Shown: positions 44,632-53,566 of the stretch, in pieces
Position numbering within the stretch: position 1 is the first letter of the stretch
How the letters are laid out: every line of letters starts with the position of its first letter
Notes under the pieces: model-generated
Databases searched by the model: none
What the model saw: the letters and a program-made list of their open reading frames with translations, nothing else
Told to the model about the DNA's origin: nothing
Translations under genes and position numbers: made by a program
NCBI GenBank assembly: GCA_018673475.1
Contig: JABHCN010000013.1
Location: 26,863 to 90,862 of the forward strand
Reading direction: 5' to 3'
From: Actinomycetota bacterium
Lineage (GTDB): Bacteria > Actinomycetota > Acidimicrobiia > Acidimicrobiales > MedAcidi-G1
Length of the DNA: 64,000 nucleotides

Positions 44632-45572
44632 GGCTCGACATCTCCAACCGCACGCTCTACCGCTTCGACGACATTGTCCGGGAGTCCCAGAACGAGGTTC
44701 GCACCTGCCCCACCAGCGACACCCACCAACACCTCATCGCCTACCGGCTGAGCCTCGCCCCGGCGAGCCGTTCTCTGGCCTTCTACGACTACTGGGGCAC
44801 CCGCGTCGACGCCTTCGGCATCCGTGAGCCACACATCTCCATGGAGATCGTCGCCGAGGCGGCCGTCGAGACCAGCGAGGCCGGTCCCCGGCCGGAACCG
44901 TGCGGATGGGATGGACTTACCGACCCCACCTTCAGGGACCTGCACCTCGAGTACCTGGAGCGCACACCTCACGCCGACTGGGGAGACCACCTGACCGAAG
45001 CCGGCATGGAGGCACGTGTCGGCGATGACCTGGTTGCCACGGTTGTCGGCATCCACGACCTGGTCCGTGAGCGGATGAACTACGAGACCGGTTCGACCCA
45101 CATCGGAATCGACGTCGAGAAGGTTCTCTCCGACGGCCACGGGGTGTGCCAGGACTTCGCACACCTGTCGGTCGCAATCTGCCGGAGCCTCGGGGTTCCG
45201 GCACGGTACGTGTCGGGCTACCTGTTCACAGCCAGTGACGAAACCGGCGAGGACACCGACAACGACGTGGTCGACGTGGAGACCCACGCATGGTTCGAGG
45301 CGGCTATACCGGGGCAGGGCTGGATGGCAATGGACCCCACCAACGGCCGTGAGGTCGGGCCCAGACACGTCAAGATCGGACACGGCCGCGACTACGACGA
45401 TGTGCCACCGCTGCGGGGTTCGGTGTCGGGTGAGGCAGGCACCGAGGTCGAGACGAGTGTGGAGATTCGCCGTATGGATCCGTCACATCAGGCAACGGTC
45501 GTTCAGCCGCCGCTGACCCATACCGACATGGAGTACTCAGGCTTCCAGTCCCAACAGCAACAACAGCAGTAG
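44628..45572 (+). CDS. transglutaminase-like cysteine peptidase
   Basis: A 314-residue protein: an N-terminal beta-rich domain typical of bacterial transglutaminase-like proteins, then the catalytic core with Cys174 (HGVCQDFAHLSV), His220 (ETHAWFEA) and Asp236 (AMDPTNG). Such proteins are usually amidases or peptidases rather than cross-linking enzymes. In this three-gene operon it may remove or exchange the peptide made by the ATP-grasp partner. The C-terminus ends in six consecutive glutamines after QS. The start overlaps the alpha-E stop by four bases. Confidence 0.9.
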   Translation: MRLDISNRTLYRFDDIVRESQNEVRTCPTSDTHQHLIAYRLSLAPASRSLAFYDYWGTRVDAFGIREPHISMEIVAEAAVETSEAGPRPEPCGWDGLTDPTFRDLHLEYLERTPHADWGDHLTEAGMEARVGDDLVATVVGIHDLVRERMNYETGSTHIGIDVEKVLSDGHGVCQDFAHLSVAICRSLGVPARYVSGYLFTASDETGEDTDNDVVDVETHAWFEAAIPGQGWMAMDPTNGREVGPRHVKIGHGRDYDDVPPLRGSVSGEAGTEVETSVEIRRMDPSHQATVVQPPLTHTDMEYSGFQSQQQQQQ

Positions 45573-45578
45573 GACCGG

Positions 45579-46334
45579 TCAGCCGGCTGAAATACCGCCG
45601 TCCACCGGCAGGATGGCACCGGTGATGTAGCGGGCCTCGTCTGACGCCAGGAACAACACCACACCGGCTACCTCGTCGGGCTGGGCCAGGCGCTTCATGG
45701 GGATGGTCGCCTCGGCCAGCTGATCAAGGTCGGCTGCGGTGGGTGGCCTGTCGCGTTCGGAGACCAGCATCGGGGTGTCGATGTGCCCGGGAGCCACGGC
45801 GTTGATGCGGACGCCCTCGTCAGCGTGGTCGAGTGCCATGGCCCTCGTCATCTGGTGCACGGCTCCCTTGGATGCGCAGTAGGCAAGCACCCCGGCCGCA
45901 CCAATCCCACCCCAGATGGATCCGAAGTTGACTATCGAGCCAAACCCCCGTGGGACCATGTGGCGCACCGCTGCGCGGGACATGTAGAAGACACCGTCCA
46001 CGTTGACCGACATGACCCGTCGCCAGTCGTCATCGCCGGTACCCGGGGCGGCCGCCCGGTGGATCACTCCCGCTGCGTTGACGAGCACGTCGATACAACC
46101 GTGTGTGGACACCACGGTGTCGACCGTGCCGTCACAGAACACCGGGTCACTGACATCTCCGACCACCACCGCAGCCCCTGTCTCATCGGCCACGAGGGCC
46201 GCACCGGCCTCGTCCCGATCCAGCAGCGTGACCAGGGCACCAGCCTCGACGAAGGCCCGCACCGTGGCCGCGCCCATGCCCGAGGCCCCACCGGTGACAA
46301 CGGCGACCTTCCCGGCGAGCGTGCCATCTCTCAT
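45579..46334 (-). CDS. short-chain dehydrogenase/reductase
   Basis: A 251-residue classical SDR. The NAD(P)-binding motif is TGGASGMGAATVRAF with an acidic residue after strand 2 (LLDRDEAG), suggesting NAD. Catalytic residues lie in NFGSIWGG (Ser) and YCASKGAVHQMT (Tyr and Lys). The ATG at 46334 overlaps the second SDR's stop as ATGA; an apparent upstream extension is a shadow of that gene. The substrate is not predictable. Confidence 0.9.
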   Translation of the reverse strand: MRDGTLAGKVAVVTGGASGMGAATVRAFVEAGALVTLLDRDEAGAALVADETGAAVVVGDVSDPVFCDGTVDTVVSTHGCIDVLVNAAGVIHRAAAPGTGDDDWRRVMSVNVDGVFYMSRAAVRHMVPRGFGSIVNFGSIWGGIGAAGVLAYCASKGAVHQMTRAMALDHADEGVRINAVAPGHIDTPMLVSERDRPPTAADLDQLAEATIPMKRLAQPDEVAGVVLFLASDEARYITGAILPVDGGISAG

Positions 46335-47083
46335 TCGTCCCGTCCCTCCAGGGGATCGAAGTTGACGCCCCCATATGTCTGTTCCGTCGGTTGCAACTCC
46401 ACCCGGGCCACGTTCACGTACCAGGGTGCATCCAGTGCGTACGAGATCGAGGCGGCAACGTCCTCGCTGGCTATCTCGGTGATTCCGGTCTCCTTGAACC
46501 GGTGCCGCAGGTTCGGGTCGTCTATGGCGGCGTCGTAGAACTCGGTGCGTACCCGCCCGGGACAGATCTCGGTAACCCGCACGCCGGTACCCGCCAACTC
46601 CAGGCGCAGGTTGAGAGACATCAGGTGGATTGCCCCCTTGGAGGCCCCGTAGACCCCTGACAGGAGTGGGTAGAGGCCTGCAACCGATCCCACGTTGACG
46701 ATGTGGCCCCGTCCCCGCTCGATCATCGGTCCGAGAACCGAGCGGACCGCATGCAGCGCCGCTGTCACGTTGGTTCCGATTGTCTGGTCGATGTCGGCCG
46801 GGTCTGCATCGGGAAGCGACTGAATGGCCCGACCCACACCGGCGTTGTTGATGAGCACGTCCACCCCGAGCGAGCCGAACAGGTCGTCCATGGCGGCGGT
46901 GTCCCTCACGTCGAGGACGTGGGTGGTGCACCCTGTGGACTCAGCCAGTGCCTTCAGCCTGTCCTCACGGCGGGCTACGGCGTGAACGGTCAGGCCACGG
47001 GCGCAGAGGTCTGCCACAACAGCAGCCCCGATGCCTGCCGAGGCACCCGTAACCAGTGCGGACCGGTAGTCGCTGATAGTCAT
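46331..47083 (-). CDS. short-chain dehydrogenase/reductase
   Basis: A 250-residue classical SDR beginning MTISDYRSALVTGASAGIGA. Arg residues after strand 2 (AVARREDRL) suggest NADP preference. Catalytic Ser is in NVGSVAGLYP and Tyr-Lys in YGASKGAIHLMS. A TACGGT box lies eight bases upstream of the ATG, close to leaderless spacing. It forms an operon with the following SDR and is divergent from the sarcosine-dehydrogenase-like gene. Confidence 0.9.
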   Translation of the reverse strand: MTISDYRSALVTGASAGIGAAVVADLCARGLTVHAVARREDRLKALAESTGCTTHVLDVRDTAAMDDLFGSLGVDVLINNAGVGRAIQSLPDADPADIDQTIGTNVTAALHAVRSVLGPMIERGRGHIVNVGSVAGLYPLLSGVYGASKGAIHLMSLNLRLELAGTGVRVTEICPGRVRTEFYDAAIDDPNLRHRFKETGITEIASEDVAASISYALDAPWYVNVARVELQPTEQTYGGVNFDPLEGRDE

Positions 47084-47172
47084 GGACGACAACCGTAGAC
47101 TGCCCGGATCACGTAGACCACGAGCCTGCACGGGTGTAACTTCTCGCCCAGCGAACCACCGGGAGGCGGCGT

Positions 47173-49617
47173 ATGCGCGACGAGGCACAGTGCGTGATCG
47201 TGGGTGGAGGCGCCATGGGCGTGGGCCTGCTGTACCACCTGGCCCACGAGGGCTGGACCGACACCCTCCTCATAGAAAAGGGAGAGCTCAGCTCCGGCTC
47301 AACATGGCACGCCGCAGGCCTCGTCACAAACCTCATCGGCAGCCTCAACATGGCCAAGGTCCACGAGCACGGCGTCAAGCTCTACCAGCAACTCGAGGCC
47401 GAGACCGGCCTGTCCACCGGCTGGCACTCCTGTGGATCCATCCGTCTGGCCACCAACCAGGACGAGGTCGACTGGTTCCACTACGTCAAGGGAATGCTCA
47501 ACTCCATCGACGTCGAGGCACACCTCATCGGCCACGATGACATCCGCCAGAAGCAGCCACTCGTAGACGACCTCTCCGACGTCATGGTCGGACTCTGGAC
47601 ACCCGACGACGGATGGACCGACCCCACCAGCGCGACCAACGCCATGGCAGCAGGTGCCCGCCAACTGGGCTGTGAGATCGCCCGCCACACCCTCGTCACC
47701 GACATGAACCAGCTACCAGACGGTCGCTGGCAGGTCATCACCGAACACGAGGGTGAACGCGACGAGGTGATAGCCGAACACGTCGTGAACGCCGCAGGCC
47801 ACTACGGCCCCCAGGTGGCGGCGATGGTCGGCATGGAGGTACCGATCGTCTCGATGATCCACCAGTACCTCATCACCGAACCACTCCAAGAGATGGTTGA
47901 CCTGGACTTCGAACCGCCCGTGCTGCGCGACCCCAGGGCATCGTGTTACTACCGCCGCGAGATCAACGGCCTCCTGGTGGGCCCCTACGAACGGGCGGGC
48001 GCACGCACCTACGGAGTAGAGGGCATCGACTGGAACCTCCACTTCCACCTCACACCACCAGATGTGGACGTGCTCGCACCCTGGCTGGAGTTGGCCGCAC
48101 AACGCATCCCGGTGTTCGGCGAAGCCGGTATCAAGAAGGTGATCAGCGGCCCCATTACCCACACACCCGACGGCGGCTACCTGATGGGCCCGGCACCGGG
48201 AATGCGCAACTACTGGATGTGCGTCGGCTCAGCCATCGGGGTCGCCCAGGGCCCCGGCGACGGAAAGTACCTGGCCCAGTGGATGGTGCACGGCCAGACC
48301 GAGGTAAACGTCCGCGAAATGGACCCACGCCGGTTCGGACCATGGGCGAGCCTCGACTACACGATCGACAAGTCGACCGACGAATACCACGAGATGTACC
48401 AGGTAGCAATGCCCGGCGAATACAGAGACGCCGGGCGGCCCCTGGGAAAGACCCCCATCTGGGCCGAACTGGAGGCCCGCGGCGCCCAGTGGCAGGACGT
48501 CTGGGGCTGGGAACGGGTCAGGTACTACGGCCAACCCGAGAAATACTCGTGGCGCCGCTCAAACGCATTCGACCAGGTCGGTGAAGAATGCAGGGGAGTA
48601 CGCGAACGGGTCGGCATCATCGACCTGACCGCGTTCGCCAAGTTCGAGGTCGCCGGTTCCGACGCCTCGGCCCTGCTGGACCGGTTGTCAGCCAACCGCC
48701 TACCCAGCCGGCAGGGCGGCACCCGCCTGGTGCACATGCTCACCGACCTGGGTGGCATCGAGTGCGAGATGACCATCACAAGGCTGGCCGACGACCGCTT
48801 CTACCTGAACTCGTCGGTTTCGGGCGAGACCCATGATTTGGACTGGCTCGTACAACACATCCATCCCGGAGAACAGGTGACCGTCACCGACGTGACCGCC
48901 AACCTGGGTCTGCTCGCCGTGAGCGGCCCCCGGGCACGCGATGTGCTGGCCGGCCTGACAGACGCCGACCTCGGAAACGACGCGTTCCCCTGGCTGACAG
49001 GTCAGGAAATCACCGTCGCCAGCGTGCCCTGTATTGCCCTGAGGGTGTCCTACGTGGGGGAGTTGGGCTGGGAACTGCACCATCCGATCGACAAGATGCC
49101 CGAACTCTACGAAGCGCTGATCGAGGCCGGCACCCCCCATGACATGGTCCACTTCGGCGCCTACGCAATGAACTCGATGCGCATGGAGAAGGCCTACAAG
49201 GCCTGGGGCGGTGAACTCACCACCGAGATCACACCCGTCGAGGCCGACCTGGGTCGCTTCGTGGCCCTCGACCGTGAGTTCGTGGGGCGTGAAGCAGTCG
49301 TGGCCCGGCGGGAACTGGCCGGCGATGACAACACCGGCCTGACCATGTTCATCGTCTACTGCGAGGTCGATGCCATCGACTCTGACTGCCGGGGCAACGA
49401 GCCCGTCTTTGAGGCGGGAACCGACACCATCATGGGCATTACCACCAGCGGAGCCTGGGGCCACACGGTCGGGAGGTCGCTCTGCTTCGCCTATGTAGAT
49501 CCGGCATTTCGGGAGCCCGGCTCGACATTCGAGATCGGTTTGTTGGGGGAACGCCACATGGCGACCGTGCTGGACAGCCCGGCCCACGACCCGACGAACA
49601 AGCGGCTCAGAGCCTGA
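47173..49617 (+). CDS. FAD-dependent dimethylglycine/sarcosine dehydrogenase-like protein
   Basis: An 814-residue flavoenzyme with the DMGDH/SarDH layout. An N-terminal DAO domain (FAD motif VIVGGGAMGVGLLYHLAHEG at about 8-27) and STWHAAGL with His46, the residue that covalently holds FAD in this family, are followed by a linker domain and a C-terminal GcvT-like folate-binding domain (from about residue 440, e.g. LSANRLPSRQGGTRLVHML and GELGWELHHP). It probably demethylates an N-methyl amino acid, passing the C1 unit to tetrahydrofolate. A GGGAGG ribosome-binding site precedes the ATG. A methyltransferase-like gene follows. Confidence 0.9.
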   Translation: MRDEAQCVIVGGGAMGVGLLYHLAHEGWTDTLLIEKGELSSGSTWHAAGLVTNLIGSLNMAKVHEHGVKLYQQLEAETGLSTGWHSCGSIRLATNQDEVDWFHYVKGMLNSIDVEAHLIGHDDIRQKQPLVDDLSDVMVGLWTPDDGWTDPTSATNAMAAGARQLGCEIARHTLVTDMNQLPDGRWQVITEHEGERDEVIAEHVVNAAGHYGPQVAAMVGMEVPIVSMIHQYLITEPLQEMVDLDFEPPVLRDPRASCYYRREINGLLVGPYERAGARTYGVEGIDWNLHFHLTPPDVDVLAPWLELAAQRIPVFGEAGIKKVISGPITHTPDGGYLMGPAPGMRNYWMCVGSAIGVAQGPGDGKYLAQWMVHGQTEVNVREMDPRRFGPWASLDYTIDKSTDEYHEMYQVAMPGEYRDAGRPLGKTPIWAELEARGAQWQDVWGWERVRYYGQPEKYSWRRSNAFDQVGEECRGVRERVGIIDLTAFAKFEVAGSDASALLDRLSANRLPSRQGGTRLVHMLTDLGGIECEMTITRLADDRFYLNSSVSGETHDLDWLVQHIHPGEQVTVTDVTANLGLLAVSGPRARDVLAGLTDADLGNDAFPWLTGQEITVASVPCIALRVSYVGELGWELHHPIDKMPELYEALIEAGTPHDMVHFGAYAMNSMRMEKAYKAWGGELTTEITPVEADLGRFVALDREFVGREAVVARRELAGDDNTGLTMFIVYCEVDAIDSDCRGNEPVFEAGTDTIMGITTSGAWGHTVGRSLCFAYVDPAFREPGSTFEIGLLGERHMATVLDSPAHDPTNKRLRA

Positions 49618-49640
49618 ACCAGCGGCCGACAGGGGGGCGC

Positions 49641-49676
49641 AATGACAACTGGGGGAACAATGACAACTGGGGAAAC
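49641..49676 (+). repeat. 18-bp direct repeat in front of the mttB-like gene
   Basis: AATGACAACTGGGGGAAC (49641-49658) is repeated directly as AATGACAACTGGGGAAAC (49659-49676) with one difference. Each copy contains an in-frame ATG. Confidence 0.85.
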
Positions 49677-49701
49677 AACGCCAGCAGAGGGAATCCGATG
49701 A
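49642..49701 (+). CDS. possible 19-residue leader peptide coupled to mttB-like gene
   Basis: An ATG after an AGGGGGG ribosome-binding site opens a frame of 19 codons, MTTGGTMTTGETTPAEGIR, whose TGA overlaps the methyltransferase ATG. The repeated MTTG units come from the 18-bp direct repeat. The overlap suggests translational coupling. It could also be the product of a small duplication around a ribosome-binding site with no encoded function. Confidence 0.35.
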   Translation: MTTGGTMTTGETTPAEGIR

Positions 49702-51278
49702 GCGACACCGCCACCACCGAGGAGGTACCACGGCGCAGGTCCGGTGGTCGCGCTGCCCGGATCGCAGCCCGGGCCGCCGGACCCACCGAGGACGAGAGGG
49801 CAGTGCGACCCGGCTATCCCGGTGGCCGCTACGCCCCCCTCACCGAGTCAGACTGTGCACAGGTCTACGAAACCGCCCTTTGTCTACTCGAGGACATCGG
49901 CATGGCCGGCGCCGTCGAGGAGTTCGTCGAAGTGGTCACGGCTGCCGGTGGTCGACTGGACGAAGACGGGCGCCTCCTCTTCCCCCGTTCGGTCGTGGAA
50001 CATGCCATTTCAACAGCCGCCAAGACGTTCACCTGGTACGGCCTCGACGACGACCGCTCCATCGAGGTCGGCGGTGACGGAGTCCACTTCGGTACAGCCG
50101 GTGCAGCCGTTTCGGTATGGGACCATGAGACCCGCCGACACCGGCCGTCAACACTCCTGGACATCTACGACACCTCCCGTCTCATCGACACGCTCGACCA
50201 CATCCACTTCCACGGCCGCACCCTCGTCGCAAGAGACATGGTCGACAGCCACGACCTGGACCTCAACACCTCCTACGCGGTGGCCATGGGCACCACCAAG
50301 CCGATCGGCATCTCATACTTCCAACCTGAGCACGTCTCCGAGGCGATCGAGATGTTTGACACCATGCTCGGGCGCCGGGGCGCCTTTGCCGAACAGCCCT
50401 TCTGCATGGCACACAACACCTTCGTCGTGCCGCCACTGCGCTTCGCCAACGACGCAGCCCGATGCATGGTCGCCCAGACCAGACTCGGAATGCCGATCAA
50501 GTTGGTCTCGGCCGGGCAGGCGGGCGCCACCTCGCCGGCTGCACTGGCCGGATCGCTCGCCCAGGGTCTGGCCGAATGCCTCGGGGCGCTCACGTGCGTC
50601 AACCTCATCAGGCCAGGGCACCCCTGCATAATGGCCCTCTGGCCATTTGTGTCCGACCTGCGCACAGGCGCCATGAGCGGAGGCTCAGGCGAGGAAGCAG
50701 TAATCAACGCAGCATCGGCCCAGGTCTGCAACTGGCTTGGGCTGCCCTCAGGGGTGGCAGCCGGCATGACCGACTCCAAGCTTCCAGACGCCCAGGCTGG
50801 ATACGAAAAGGGACTCACCGTGGCCCTTGCGGGCCACGCGGGCGCCAACCTCGTCTACGAGTCGGCCGGGATGCTCGCCAGCCTGCTGGCATGCTCATTC
50901 GAGGCCCTCGTCATCGACAACGACATGCTCGGCGCCATCAACCGGTCCATCCGGGGAATCGAGGTCACCCCCGAAACCCTGTCAACCGAGGTGATCCACG
51001 ATGTCATACACGGACAAGGGCACTTCCTGGGCCATGGCCAGACCCTCTCGATGATGCAGTCCGAGTACCTCTACCCCGAGGTCGGCGACCGCCTCAACCC
51101 CGACAACTGGTATGACGCCGGTTCCAAGTCGGTCGACGAGCGGGCCAGGGAACATGTCCAGAAGGTGCTCTCGACGCACTTTCCCTCCCACATCCCACCC
51201 GCTGTCGACGCCGCTGTCCGGGAGCGGTTCGACATTCGCCTGCCAGTTGAGGAACTGACCTCGAACAGCCGCTGGTAG
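49698..51278 (+). CDS. trimethylamine methyltransferase (MttB) family protein, no pyrrolysine
   Basis: A 526-residue MttB-superfamily protein. It reads through without an internal TAG, so it is a non-pyrrolysine member; characterised ones demethylate glycine betaine, carnitine or proline betaine with a corrinoid protein. Conserved blocks include HFGTAGAAVSVWDHETRRHR, YAVAMGTTKPIGISYF and GVAAGMTDSKLPDAQAGYEK. No corrinoid-protein gene is adjacent. With the preceding demethylating flavoenzyme it suggests use of an N-methylated osmolyte, but the substrate is unproven. Confidence 0.88.
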   Translation: MSDTATTEEVPRRRSGGRAARIAARAAGPTEDERAVRPGYPGGRYAPLTESDCAQVYETALCLLEDIGMAGAVEEFVEVVTAAGGRLDEDGRLLFPRSVVEHAISTAAKTFTWYGLDDDRSIEVGGDGVHFGTAGAAVSVWDHETRRHRPSTLLDIYDTSRLIDTLDHIHFHGRTLVARDMVDSHDLDLNTSYAVAMGTTKPIGISYFQPEHVSEAIEMFDTMLGRRGAFAEQPFCMAHNTFVVPPLRFANDAARCMVAQTRLGMPIKLVSAGQAGATSPAALAGSLAQGLAECLGALTCVNLIRPGHPCIMALWPFVSDLRTGAMSGGSGEEAVINAASAQVCNWLGLPSGVAAGMTDSKLPDAQAGYEKGLTVALAGHAGANLVYESAGMLASLLACSFEALVIDNDMLGAINRSIRGIEVTPETLSTEVIHDVIHGQGHFLGHGQTLSMMQSEYLYPEVGDRLNPDNWYDAGSKSVDERAREHVQKVLSTHFPSHIPPAVDAAVRERFDIRLPVEELTSNSRW

Positions 51279-51299
51279 CCACCCGGCAGACCAGATGCC

Positions 51300-51977
51300 A
51301 TGCTTGAGGCGATGGCAGCTCCCAGCGAACTCGAACTGATCGCCCGCCTGGCCCTGGCACTCGCCCTGGGGGCGGTACTCGGCCTGGAGCGGGAAACCCG
51401 CCACAAGACCGCAGGCCTTCGCACCCACAGCCTCGTCGCCCTCGGATCCGCGCTGTTCACCATCGCAGGAGCGTTCGCTGTAGTGGGCATCCAGGCCGAC
51501 CCATCCAGGGTTGCCGCACAGGTGGTGACCGGCATCGGCTTCATCGGGGCCGGAGCCATGATCCGCAGTGGCCTGACCATCACCGGCATCACAACGGCCG
51601 CCACGCTCTGGATGGCTGCCGCATTTGGGGTGGCCGCCGCAATGGGCATGTACCTCGTGTCGCTGGCCTCCGGAGCGATGGCACTCTTCATAGTCCTGGC
51701 CTTCGGGCCGATGAAGCCGTACGTCCTCTCCCCGCGCTCGCGACGGCGTCTCGACATCAGCCACCTACCGGGCCACGACACCCTCGACGCCCTTGTCGCA
51801 GCTGTCGGAGATGCCGGTGGGCGCCTCAGCGTCATAGAGACCGGCGACGATGGCGACCTGCGACACACCAGTGTTGTTGTCTGGGGGATCGCCAAGGCGA
51901 ATCTGGATGGCGTGTTACGGAACCTGGTCGCCCGCGAGGACGTTGTCGAGATAAACCCGCCGCCGCCACCAGCTTGA
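51300..51977 (+). CDS. MgtC/SapB family membrane protein
   Basis: A 225-residue protein with the MgtC core: ARLALALALGAVLGLERETR, LRTHSLVALGSALFTIAG and TGIGFIGAGAMIRSG, about four or five transmembrane helices in the first 150 residues, then a soluble ACT-like C-terminal part. MgtC proteins affect membrane potential and survival under low magnesium. It lies six bases before the sulfatase gene, so the two are likely cotranscribed. Confidence 0.9.
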   Translation: MLEAMAAPSELELIARLALALALGAVLGLERETRHKTAGLRTHSLVALGSALFTIAGAFAVVGIQADPSRVAAQVVTGIGFIGAGAMIRSGLTITGITTAATLWMAAAFGVAAAMGMYLVSLASGAMALFIVLAFGPMKPYVLSPRSRRRLDISHLPGHDTLDALVAAVGDAGGRLSVIETGDDGDLRHTSVVVWGIAKANLDGVLRNLVAREDVVEINPPPPPA

Positions 51978-51983
51978 CCTCCG

Positions 51984-53555
51984 GTGACAGACCCGTTCAA
52001 GGCACCTGACCCACAGCCGTTCGTGGACGGCTCGGGTCCGCGCAACGTCGTGGTCATCCTGCTCGACAGCCTCAACCGACGAATGCTGGGCTGCTACGGA
52101 GGCACCGAGTTCGACACCCCCAACCTTGACCGGCTTGCAGCCCGATCCCTGCGCTTCGACCGCCACTACTCGGCGTCGCTGCCATGCATGCCTGCACGCC
52201 ACGACATTCTCTGTGGTGCCTGGGACTTCCTGTGGCGGCCATGGGGATCAATCGAGATCTGGGAGTCCAACATTGCCCGCGAGATGCGGATGAACGGTGT
52301 TGCCACGGGCATCATCACCGACCACCCCCATCTCTTCGAGACCGGTGGCGAGAACTACCACACCGACTTTGGAATGTGGGACTACGTGAGGGGGCACGAG
52401 GGAGACCCCTGGAGGCTCAGGGAGGACCCCTCCTGGGTAGGAACCCCAGCGCTACCGGCCACAGAGGGATGGGTTCACAGGGGCTACGACACCTCCCGTA
52501 CATGGTTCCGTGACGAGGCCGACTTTCCCGGTCCGCGGACCATGCAGGCGACCGCCAACTGGCTGGATCGCAACGCCGGACACCATGACAGGTTCTTCCT
52601 GTTCGTCGACGAGTTCGACCCGCATGAGCCGTTCGACACCCCCGAACGCTGGGCCTACCGCTACCACGACCAACGCGACGAGCCGCTCGAGATCTGGCCA
52701 CCCTACGGACGCGCCCTGATCGAAAAGGGGGTCATCACCGCCCGCCGGGCCGAACAACTTCGCGCCAACTACGGCGCCAAGCTCTCAATGATCGACCACT
52801 GGCTGGGAAAGGTCCTCGACTCCATGGACCAGAACGGCCTGTGGGACGACACGGCGCTGTTCCTCGTGACGGACCACGGCCACTACCTCGGCGAACGTGA
52901 CGAGATGTACGGAAAGCCGCTGGCCCCCATCTACGACCTTCTCGGAGGCATACCAATGCTCGTGGCATGGCCCGGGGTTGCACCTGGCAGCAGCGAAGCT
53001 CTCACCACCAGCGTCGATGTCCACGCCACCCTCGCCGACCTCTTTGACCTGGAGATCGAGCACCGCACGCACGGTGTGTCGCTTCGAGATGTCATCGAGG
53101 GAACCCGGCCCACGGCACGCGACCATCTCCTGCAGGGCTACTTCGGACGCGAGGTAAACGTCATCGACAGGGACGGCAAGTACATCCGTGGCGTCGAGGG
53201 CGATCAGACCGACGTGAGCGTCTGGTCGAACCGGTGGTCGACAATGCCCGTCCATTCCTTCCCGCGCCTCAGCCTTGCCAGGCCCGACGACAGGGCGACG
53301 CTCGACCACATGCCGGGAAGCAACGTGCCGGTCATCCGACAGCCGTTCACCGCCGACGACCTGAACAGCGGCGCTGTCTACCCTGCAGGACGCACCGCCG
53401 GAGCCGTGTCCGAACTCTACGACGCCTCCGACACCGAGGAGTCCGAGGACCTCGCCGGCTCAGGCCGATCCGCCCACTACGTGGACCTGCTCCGCCACGC
53501 CCTAACAGAGGTGGAGGCCCCTGCCGAACAGTTTGTGAGGCTCGGCCTGAACTGA
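51984..53555 (+). CDS. type I sulfatase
   Basis: A 523-residue alkaline-phosphatase-superfamily sulfatase. The formylglycine signature is C68-M-P-A-R (SLPCMPARHDIL), Asp28 lies in a VVVILLDSLNR metal motif, and the second metal motif is LVTDHGHYLGERD. Further motifs include the C-terminal FPRLSLARPDDRATLD region. No signal peptide is seen, so a cytosolic enzyme is likely. The GTG start follows MgtC by six bases. The sulfate or phosphonate ester substrate is not known, and a formylglycine-generating enzyme must be encoded elsewhere. Confidence 0.9.
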   Translation: MTDPFKAPDPQPFVDGSGPRNVVVILLDSLNRRMLGCYGGTEFDTPNLDRLAARSLRFDRHYSASLPCMPARHDILCGAWDFLWRPWGSIEIWESNIAREMRMNGVATGIITDHPHLFETGGENYHTDFGMWDYVRGHEGDPWRLREDPSWVGTPALPATEGWVHRGYDTSRTWFRDEADFPGPRTMQATANWLDRNAGHHDRFFLFVDEFDPHEPFDTPERWAYRYHDQRDEPLEIWPPYGRALIEKGVITARRAEQLRANYGAKLSMIDHWLGKVLDSMDQNGLWDDTALFLVTDHGHYLGERDEMYGKPLAPIYDLLGGIPMLVAWPGVAPGSSEALTTSVDVHATLADLFDLEIEHRTHGVSLRDVIEGTRPTARDHLLQGYFGREVNVIDRDGKYIRGVEGDQTDVSVWSNRWSTMPVHSFPRLSLARPDDRATLDHMPGSNVPVIRQPFTADDLNSGAVYPAGRTAGAVSELYDASDTEESEDLAGSGRSAHYVDLLRHALTEVEAPAEQFVRLGLN

Positions 53556-53566
53556 GCCCGACGACC

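Noticed and set aside
45579..46931. A 450-residue version of the first SDR, as a possible SDR-SDR fusion
   Set aside because: The N-terminal 200 residues are an out-of-frame shadow of the second SDR; the real start is the ATG at 46334.
49698..51278. Pyrrolysine-containing MttB
   Set aside because: The frame has no in-frame TAG and no pyl genes are nearby, so it is a non-pyrrolysine homologue.
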